This document shows positions 34,173-41,854 of a stretch of 41,854 nt of DNA, one piece after another (the stretch's first letter is position 1; each line of letters starts with the position of its first letter). Under the pieces are notes generated by a model. That model was not told the DNA's origin, made no database searches, and worked only from the letters and a program-made list of their open reading frames with translations. The DNA comes from Schizophyllum amplum (lineage: Eukaryota; Basidiomycota; Agaricomycetes; Agaricales; Schizophyllaceae). The stretch lies in NCBI GenBank assembly GCA_007026445.1, contig VDMD01000174.1, positions 1 through 41,854 of the forward strand, given 5' to 3'. The translations under genes and the position numbers were made by a program.

Positions 34173-34845
34173 ATTTGAGTGGGTGGCCTCGTGCGGTATG
34201 GATGCTTGGCTGTGGAGGTTTGGGTGCCATGATGCCATTGATGCCGATGCTTGACTGACCTCTTGCCTGCTGACTCCTTGAACTTCTTGGACGCCAGTAG
34301 TTGTTGTTTCTTGCTGTCGAAATGGGAAATGTAATTTGTGCATAAGTAGTTGTTTAAATCGTCGGTGAAAGCTGGACGAGCGCAAGTGAGATGCGGTGCA
34401 AATGCAGACGATAAAGGAGACGATCCAGCCGTAAGAAATGGGACTGCGACCGTCTGACAAGATACAGTCTAAGTGTTCTCCGATCGCATGTTCAAGTTGG
34501 GTCTATCGCTGTTGAAACGTTGAACTCGGGCCAACAGCGATCGTTGCTTGAGCGTCCACTCGCTGGCGTAGATACCGCAGACGTAAATCGCCAGCGGACC
34601 CACGAGTGTGTGAAGGGATCTGAAGAGTCGCGCGTGTAAAGCATGGCGGCGACCCAGCTGACGAACACGAGCGCACTCTTTATCGCCTCGAGGCGCAGAG
34701 TATATCTTCAAGCAAGTTGCAGGAGATATGCATGTCCGAAGTATCACACTCATCTGCCACCGACTCTGAACACTCGACCGACGCTGTGTTCAGCAGTACT
34801 CGTCTGAGTACAGTGCGGACCTGGAGGACAGCCGTTCCACTCACG
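34173..34845. other. Upstream region of BTB paralogue 3
   Basis: No gene is supported. In-frame codons continue upstream of 34846 to 34717, including ATGs at 34717 and 34732, so the BTB start is uncertain. Confidence 0.4.
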
Positions 34846-36005
34846 ATGGATGCTGATCCGTATGATGGTCGCGTCCTCACGCTCAAGCGCAAGAGGGGCC
34901 TTGCAGAGAGGTCCAGCTGGGTCAGCAAGACCATCCGTTCGCCCATCTGGTTCGAGGACGGCAATATCGTAATCCAGGCGGAGGATATTCAGTACAAAAT
35001 GTACAAGGGTCTGTTGGCAACATACTCGCCGTTCTTCAAGGACGTATTCGGTGTCCCGCAGCCCACGGCCGATGATGCGGAGGCCGTAGAGGGGTGCGCA
35101 GTGATCAATCTTCCCGAGTCGGCGGAGGACGTATCGTACATGTTGGGCTTCATACTGGAACCGTGCGTGATTGTTTCTGTCTGGTGCATATTCAGGGCTC
35201 GCTGACGACTCTGCGCAGCAAGTCGTCCACATTATTGCCGTCGCTTGCGAGTGTGGTGGCTTCATTGAAGATGGCGCACAAGTACTTGATAGCAGCGCTT
35301 TGGGATGACGCTGTCGCAAGATTGCGCTACGAATTCCCGGATCGACTGGAAAACTATCAGAAGACTCGGACTGGGACCTCAGTGGATCATTCATACACAC
35401 GAATACGTCTACTGCCGTTGGAGAGTACACAACATCTCGTTGAAGTCGTCCGAGAGATGGGTTTGCAGAGGATTCTCCCCGCACTGTACCTCCACATTGC
35501 AGATAAGTTCAACCTGGTAAGTACATTCAGTCCCTTCGATATGGTCAAGCAAGGTCTTTGCTAAATGCCGGTTCTCCAGGACGTACTCACCGAAGGAGGT
35601 CGGACAACAGGACGGCTGACAGGTACGAGCCTGGAAACTCGCATCACACTACTGAACGGGCGCGCAAAGCTGCTGGGAGCCTACATAGCGCAGCTCCGCC
35701 TAGCAGCTTCAGAGCCGTCTCCGCGTTGTCTTGACTCCAGAAGATGCGCAGTGGCCAGGGCGGAGTTGCGCGATATTTACTTCGCGAGGGCCGAGAACGC
35801 GAACATCCGCTATCTCAGGTTCTGGGACTCGGAGGACATCTCGACAGACTGGTCCCATTCGATGATGTGCCCCTTATGTGCGGAGGCGATGCGAGCGACA
35901 AGGAAGAGGGGTCAGCAAGAGGTGTGGAATACGTTGCCGTTGCTCTTCGGTTTGCCGGCGTGGGGGGAGTTGAAGGACTTTTCTGTGGCCATTGTAGTTG
36001 ATTAA
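34846..36005 (+). CDS. BTB/POZ domain protein (paralogue 3 of 5)
   Basis: Three exons (34846-35162, 35219-35516, 35580-36005) encode 346 residues. A basic head (LKRKRG) precedes IWFEDGNIVIQAE, MYKGLLATYSPFFKDVFGVPQP, EGCAVINLPESAEDVSYML, then exon 2 LKMAHKYLIAALWDDAVARLRYEFP and MGLQRILPALYLHIAD. Exon 3 has RITLLNGRAKLL, cysteines (PRCLDSRRC; MMCPLC) and WNTLPLLFGLPAWGELKDF. Start choice is uncertain: 34846 matches the head length of the other paralogues, but an in-frame ATG exists at 34732. The exon plan equals that of the other four BTB genes. Function is unknown; BTB implies protein-protein contact. Confidence 0.82.
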
Positions 36006-36327
36006 ATCCAGAGCTGTATTGACTAGGGTGTATGTTCGTGTATGTTCTGTCGCTTGCGTTGGCGGTGTTTGGAAATCCCTGTCAGATCCCTGTGAGCCTC
36101 ATGACAATTCAGATGAAGACTTGGAGCAGTCACCACCGTCGTGGCCAACCGTCGGCAATTGCCGGACCAAGACCAAAAAGGCGAAAAATGCTTTGTCCCA
36201 CGGTCATGTCTTGAACCACCACGACCCCCGCATACTCTGTAAGCCGGGCCACCCCCTTGGGAACCAAATCACCTCTAACGCATGAGATCAGATTTCCTAC
36301 TAATTTATTGGGGCAATCCCAAGACTC
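36006..36327. other. Spacer between BTB paralogues 3 and 4
   Basis: Non-coding; no repeat or recognisable motif. Confidence 0.4.
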
Positions 36328-37496
36328 ATGACTTCTAATATGCCACCCGCCCTCGCAGAGTCGACTCTCGAAAGGAATAACTCGCGCACGGAAGACAGCG
36401 ACCGCACCTTCGTAGCCCTCTCCTCCTCCGCTCCCATAATCCGCTCCGAACTTTGGCTCTCGGACGGCAACATCGTACTGGAGGCCGAGAATACGCAATT
36501 TCGCTTCTACCGCGGCCTCCTGGCGAGGCATTCCACCTTTTTTCGGAATATGTTCGACGTCATGTTCCCGCCCTCCAACGGACCACTGGTCCATGCGGAA
36601 GATATTGTACTCGTGGAGGAATGTCCTGTCGTTTGCCTTGCCGATGCGGCGGAAGATGTCAGTTATATGTTGTATTTCCTGGTCGAAGCGTGAGTTTTTG
36701 ATTGCAATTGTGGGTCTGAGGAAGATGAGTCAGTTAATGGATACACCTACAGACGGTCCTTCGACCTCGTACCGAGCATTGCAAACCTTCGCTCCGCTAT
36801 GTGCATGGGGCACAAATACACCATACCCTCGTTATGGAACGACGCCGTACAACGCCTGCGCTACGAATTTCCGTCCAGATTGGAGGACTATCAGGACTCA
36901 CGAAACTACGACGACAACACTCGGTTTTATCTCGCGGACGGCGAGACCCTGCACGATCTCGTAGAGTTGGTCCAGGAAATGAACATCCAGTCAGTGCAGC
37001 CCGCGCTCTTCTGTCACGTCGTCAGCAGTTGTTCTCTGGTAAGTCTCATGACTTACCATGCGCCAAAGTCATTAACACAGCCCTCGACCAGGACTCTCTC
37101 ACCAACGACGCCTCGTCGCCGCTCAGCCTGGAAAATCGCGTGATGCTCCTTACCGGCCGCGCAAGACTAAAGGACGCCGCTTTACGCGACCAATACCAGT
37201 CACGCACCGGACGCTCCTCGCATTGCACCCGCCCCGAATGCGCGGAGGGCCACACGCGTTTGCAGGCCTCCCTTCTCTGCCGAGTCGCTTTCATCAGCGT
37301 CGTGATCCCCGGGTTTGAGGAATGGACGGACAGGGACACCAGGCTTTACGGGAGGGAATTGTGTGACGAGTGCGTGCTGCAGGTTCAGCTGCTCACAGAA
37401 GAGACGCAGAGGAAGACCTGGGATAGGCTGCCGTCATTATTCGGCCTTCCCAACTGGGAGGACCTGGGGGATCCGACTGTAGTGGCTAGCCGCTAG
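36328..37496 (+). CDS. BTB/POZ domain protein (paralogue 4 of 5)
   Basis: Three exons (36328-36689, 36753-37038, 37092-37496) encode 350 residues. LWLSDGNIVLEAENTQFRFYRG, LLARHSTFFRNMFDV and CLADAAEDVSYML form the first half of the BTB core; exon 2 gives LRSAMCMGHKYTIPSLWNDAVQRLRYEFPSRLEDY. Exon 3 has VMLLTGRARLKDAAL, HCTRPEC, LCDEC and WDRLPSLFGLPNWEDLGD. Same strand as paralogue 3 and head to tail with it; paralogue 5 converges from the right. An in-frame ATG 12 nt downstream (36340) is a possible alternative start. Confidence 0.83.
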
Positions 37497-37756
37497 CCAG
37501 GTCATGATTAACGATCAGTGAACATTCAACTCTTACGACTGTTAAATAAGCTGCTGCACCTACGGTATCATGGATGTCGACATTGCACATATTACGCACT
37601 CAACCTGCCGGGACGGAACAACACAGGGTCATTTGCATAGTACTCTTGCCAGATAGTATGTTATTCGAGGGTATAATCGGTCGGGCTGAAAGAGCTGTCC
37701 GACTGGGATCGTGTCAGCTGGTGTTGACCGGTACAGTCAATTGCCTTATGACTTAC

Positions 37757-38896
37757 CTAAAGTACAGTATAGTCCTTCAGATCCTTCCAGTCTGGAAGGC
37801 CAAAAAGCGACGGCAGGGCATCCCAGTTCCATTGTTGAGTCGCGTTGTACGCCTTCCCCGCCGATGACGCGCATGAACAGCACAATTCTTTGTTAAGCTT
37901 GTCTCGTATGCGCTTCGGCATCTTGCACAATAGTTGCAGGGTTATCCTTTCCTCCACGGGGCTATGTGTGCCAACGATGACGGCGCCAGCCCATTCGCCA
38001 CCCTGCATGCAGTGCCGCACCCGCGTACACTCCCCCAAATCTGTGCAGCCAGAGCTTGCCGCGGACGTCCAGCGGAGCAATTGCCGATTAAACACTGAAA
38101 CGACCTTGATGCGACCGCTGAGCAGAGTTATGCGCGTCTGCAAACCGAGATAGGGCGTGGAGGGCTCTCCGTCAGGTTCATGGGGAGCAAAGACACCTTT
38201 GGTGAGAACATCCTAGAAGGTTGGTGTCAGAAAGAGCAAAGCCAAGATGCTTTAATGATGCGATGTACCACAGGGCATTCGTTGATGATGCGATAGTACA
38301 ACATGGGCATAATCATCTCGAGACCAGCCTCTCGTACGGCGTCGGCCAGTCGTAGAATGTCGTTCTCATTCTCGAAGTGAATATTCGCGCCGAATACGTT
38401 TTCCTGATTGTAGAAGCCGTCTAGCGTCGTCGGGAACTCGCAACGCAGTCTCTCGACGACGTCTTCCCATAGCGGGACGATCATGTACTTATGCCCCATT
38501 CGCAGGGCGGAAAGAACGCTCGAGACGGTCGGCTTCAAGGTATAGGATCGCCTGTGTTATCCGGTCAGTTCCATTGTCCACTGCAGGGGATTGCGGGACT
38601 CACGGTTCCAGCAACCATCGCAGCATGTACCGTACATCCTCCGCCGAGTCGGACAGGTGCACGATCGCGCAACCCTCGACAGCGGCCGGGTCTTCAGGCT
38701 GGGGTACGCTAAAGATATCTGAGAAGACTGCAGAGTGCCGCGCGAGCAGGCCGCGATAGAACTTGAACTGTGTGTTCTCTGCCTGCAGAACAATGTTGCC
38801 GTCCTCGACCCAGACGTCAGAGCGCATTGGTGGCCGAGATGCAGACGTCTCGTCTTCGGTTCTCTTGCGCTTCGCCGACGGCTCTGAGGAAGACAT
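37757..38896 (-). CDS. BTB/POZ domain protein (paralogue 5 of 5)
   Basis: Three exons: 38896-38604, 38551 to about 38272, and about 38213-37757, roughly 345 residues. The head has KRKRTED, then VWVEDGNIVLQAENTQFKFYRG, LLARHSAVFSDIFSVPQP, EGCAIVHLSDSAEDVRYML. Exon 2 starts RSYTLKP and includes LRMGHKYMIVPLWEDVVERLRCEFP and AGLEMIMPMLYY. Exon 3 has RITLLSGRIKVV, cysteines (GCTDLGEC; CCSC) and WDALPSLFGLPDWKDLKDYTVL. The donor of intron 2 is ambiguous between two in-frame GT sites three bases apart. It lies opposite in strand to paralogues 3 and 4, converging on 4. Confidence 0.8.
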
Positions 38897-39423
38897 GGTG
38901 GGGTCCGACACAGAGAGGGTAGGAAACAAATTGAAGTTCCTCGGAAGCCCAGATGGAATCAATGATGTTGGAGACGTCGTTACTATCGCGGCCAATGGCC
39001 ATACGGCGTGAACGCCACAGTGACATGGATTTGACTGCAGTGTCTCGTGCCTGTGACAGACCGCGTCAATGTAGGCGCCTGTAGGTGTTGGTTGGCGTAC
39101 CAGAAACTCCGGCCATGCATATTTTCGAAGCCATAGGCCAGGCCAAGGTTGGGAATAGCAGCAGACTTCATTTGGGCATACATGTGAGCATGACGATAGC
39201 TGAAAGGAATGGTACAGTGGAGACGAGCTGAGGGGAGGACTTATGAATAGGGTATTAATTGGCACTTTTCGAATAAACGGAGGATGAACAGCATAAGGAG
39301 GAACACATCAGGAAGAGACCGCGTATGTCAGGTAGGTATGAGAAGTTGGGGGAAGTGAATTTATTTCGACGCGCGAGCAATCTGTCACATGTCCAGCTTT
39401 GAAAGAGTGCCTCATGCCGACGC
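38897..39423. other. Spacer between BTB paralogue 5 and vts1
   Basis: 5' flank of the BTB gene and 3' flank of vts1. In-frame codons upstream of 38896 show no BTB-like sequence and were excluded. Confidence 0.4.
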
Positions 39424-41624
39424 TCAAGCGCTCGACGGCACCGACGGCGGACCCTCGATGCCCATCTTCTTCCTCACGATCTCGAACGTCTTGAGCATCT
39501 TCCTGCGCGCCCCAAGTGCCGCCACGCCGTTCGCCTCAAGCGCCGCCTCGTCCATCACCACCATGTCCTGCCACCTCATCCCCTCGAAGTTGGGCGTGTA
39601 CTTGTGCAGCCGCAGGCTGCGCAGCCATCCCGGGATGTCGGTGAGCAGCGCCGGGTCGACGTCTTCCTCCGAGTTTTGCTTGGGCATGCTCGCCGACACG
39701 CTCGACGGGCTCTTGACACCCGGGACCGAGCGGTTGCTGGGCGGACCGGCACGCTGGCGCATGTTGTTGCCCATGCCGCCAGCGCCCAAGCCCGGGATGC
39801 CGGACCAGTTCGTCTGGCCGAACGCACCGCTGGCGGCCATCTGCGCTGCGAGGAGCTGCGCCTCAGGCGAGATGCCCATCGCGGAGAGCATGTTCAAGTT
39901 GAACGGCGCCATGGGGGACATGCCTCCGAGTCCTGGCATCCCGTTCATCCCGTTCATGCCCATGTTCGGGCTACCGAGACCCATGTTGAAGCCGTTGAGA
40001 CCGTTCATGCCATTCATGCCGTTCATTCCAGGCAGGCCGCCACCGCCACCGCCCATCGCGTTCATCTGCATGCCGAGGTTGCTGAGGTTGGGGCTCTGCT
40101 CCTCGTTGCCGTACCTGTTGGAAGACGTGTTGGAGAGCGCCGGGCTCCGCGCACCACCAGCCTGCCAGCTGCCGGTGGCGCCTCCAACCGGCCCAAGACC
40201 TCCCTGGCTGACGTTGCGCATGCGCGCCGCAGTGCTGCCCGGATGGACGAGGTTGCCGTTGTCATCATACACGGCGCTCGTGTCCTGCGACGGCGAGCCC
40301 GGGTTCTTGGACGCGCGCTTGTGAATGGTCGGGTCGCCCATGCGGGGAACACCCGGGGCGGGGCTCTTCTGTCGGACGACCACTCCTGCAGCTTGCTCGC
40401 GGCGCTGTCGAGTGACTGGCGGTGATCCTTCTGGAACATCGGCACGAGAGGCGTATTAACCATGCTCGCCCAGTTATCGTGCGACGTGTTCGCGACCTGC
40501 TCGCCACCACTGATACTAGCGCGCTGGCCGCCGGTGAACTCGGTGCTCTTGGGCCGAGAGCCTGTTTCCTGCGGCGGAGGGCTCGTGTTGTTGTTTTCGT
40601 GAACCTGGCCAAGGGATGCCGCCGCACTAGCCCATGAAGCACCGTTCGCACCCGTGCTGAGAACCGGAGCCGAGATCCTATGCGCAGCGTTGCTGGCCTT
40701 GAGCTTAGCGCGTTGCTGAGCAAGCGTTGCCGCAGCCGAGTCTTGCCCGACTTGATTGGCGGCCACATCTGGAGACAGAAAGTTGGAGGGATGTTCCAGA
40801 ACAATCGACTGCCGGTTGCCAGCTCCTCCGCTAGGGCCTGTATTGAAGCTGCGGGAGGTGGGCGACGACGGGAAGGTAGACTTGAGACCAGGAGACTTCA
40901 TGCTCATGCTCGCAAGTTTCGCCTCCATCTGACTCTGCATAGATCCTGTGATGTGGAGATGAGCGCTATGTGACGTGCTTGAGGGGTTTGACATACCCAT
41001 AGCGGGACTGAGCAGAGCAGTCATGGGGTCGGACCGTGCCATTTGCTGGAGGACCGTGATGAAGAATCGGATCTGAACTTGAGTAGAATGCTGTAGAAGA
41101 CTGTAAAGAGCGGCTGTGCGCTCGGCTTCCGAGAGGACCTTGAACCCTGGGCGATGATTAGGGCATATTCGTCGCACATACAAGGCCACGTACATTGCTC
41201 GATGGCGGAAAGCTCCTCCTTAAAGTTGACGTCCAAAGACGCCGCGGCCATTTCCTCCTGCACAGACATGACTAAAAATGACGGCTCGGCATGGAGCCAC
41301 GTACGAGGGTCGCTTCGTAATTCTGAAGATTTTCGAACCACTGGTCCAAGGCTTCCGCTGGATAGACATGAGCGACGATATGCGGCACGGAGACTGTGGC
41401 GTACCTTCAGGGGTTTGGAACATGCCAGCGCTTCCAGCGCTCAGCAGCTCGCTCGTGGGTCGGGCACTGGGCCCACCGCCCGGACGGGGAGATGACGGCG
41501 CCAGAGTCGGAGTGCCTCTCGCAGAGGGGCCCATGGACTGGCGAACGTGGGCATTCCTGCCGTTCTCTTGGGGCCCAGGAGACGGGCTGCGGCTGGCAGA
41601 CGAAGGAGGACGCAGACTCATCAT
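39424..41624 (-). CDS. vts1: SAM-domain RNA-binding protein, Vts1/Smaug type
   Basis: The C-terminal SAM domain (about the last 65 residues: [42 protein letters not shown]) matches the Vts1/Smaug fold that binds CNGG-type stem-loops in mRNA and recruits deadenylation and decay factors in the cytoplasm. The N-terminal exons give the conserved fungal domain: [65 protein letters not shown]. Introns at about 41358-41403, 41264-41309 and 41148-41194 are GT-AG and in frame. The middle is low-complexity, rich in Ser, Gly, Met and Asn (repeats of GMNGMNG). At 40370-40388 the frame shifts by one base between KLQEW and [15 protein letters not shown], probably an assembly indel. Start at the first of two tandem ATGs (41624). 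Confidence 0.9.
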
Positions 41625-41854
41625 GAACGCTGACGTCGGGTGGGAATGGCGAATATACGAAAGGGAAAGTCGGCGAGGCTAGAAGAATGCGATGGGTTTT
41701 CTGTTCGGGCCCACCGATGGTCAGCAACGCCGCGCCACGCGATTGTGCTGGGGACGCACGGAGAGATGCACTGGGCCACTTGGGAATCGGCCTCTGTTGT
41801 TCTAGACGCGACCTGCGGGCCTGCCGGTCAAGCTCTGAGTCGTCAAAGAGCACA
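41625..41854. other. 5' flank of vts1 to window edge
   Basis: A minus-strand open frame runs from the edge, but it is not in the vts1 frame and has no recognisable similarity. I take it as leader or promoter. Confidence 0.35.

Noticed and set aside
39389..40324. Long plus-strand open frame opposite vts1
   Set aside because: It is antisense to the Met/Gly/Asn-rich and SAM-coding region; its Pro/Met-rich composition is a mirror of that code, with no domain of its own.

Overview
The window looks like nuclear DNA of a filamentous basidiomycete, most likely a wood- or litter-inhabiting agaricomycete. The genes are dense, on both strands and interrupted by many introns of about 48-80 nt with GTRNGT-type donors and CAG/TAG acceptors. 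The content is typical of that group: a family of fungal BTB/POZ proteins, a DUF6593-type protein, secreted GMC flavo-oxidoreductases, and recognisable fungal housekeeping genes. No bacterial operons, CRISPR arrays, rRNA or tRNA genes were found.

Layout, left to right. (1) 1-2948: a divergent pair of O-fucosyltransferase-like type II membrane proteins; the left copy is cut by the window edge and is frame-broken. (2) 3843-6485: two tandem BTB genes (minus). (3) 6899-13244: two tandem secreted GMC oxidoreductases (minus). (4) 15064-17669: mitofusin Fzo1 (minus). (5) 18605-19538: a DUF6593-type protein. (6) 20370-21611: cytosolic thioredoxin reductase. (7) 21909-23190: a 783-bp segment bounded by a perfect 40-bp inverted repeat, whose right arm supplies the stop codon of a small orphan gene. 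(8) 23439-24137: a Cys-rich orphan protein. (9) 24608-25541: V-ATPase proteolipid subunit c, with eight exons including a 13-nt one. (10) 26299-26645: a broken second copy of the orphan gene. (11) 27336-31242: NAD-dependent glutamate dehydrogenase, followed by a 19-bp degenerate minisatellite. (12) 32747-34172: a short-chain dehydrogenase. (13) 34846-38896: three more BTB genes. (14) 39424-41624: a Vts1/Smaug-type SAM-domain RNA-binding protein.

The genes do not form one pathway. Housekeeping genes (fzo1, trr1, vma3, gdh2, vts1) are interspersed with lineage-specific duplicating families (BTB, GMC, O-fucosyltransferase-like, the small orphan). Two patterns stand out. First, the five BTB paralogues share one exon plan and a common C-terminal module: paired cysteines followed by a W..LPxxFGLxxWxxLxD motif. 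Second, single-base reading-frame breaks occur in otherwise well-conserved housekeeping genes (gdh2, vts1), as well as in the truncated transferase copy. This suggests residual indel errors in the assembly, so frame breaks here should not automatically be read as biology.

Exon structures were assembled by hand from splice consensus, frame continuity and similarity between paralogues in the window. Gene ends are given at the inferred start and stop codons.
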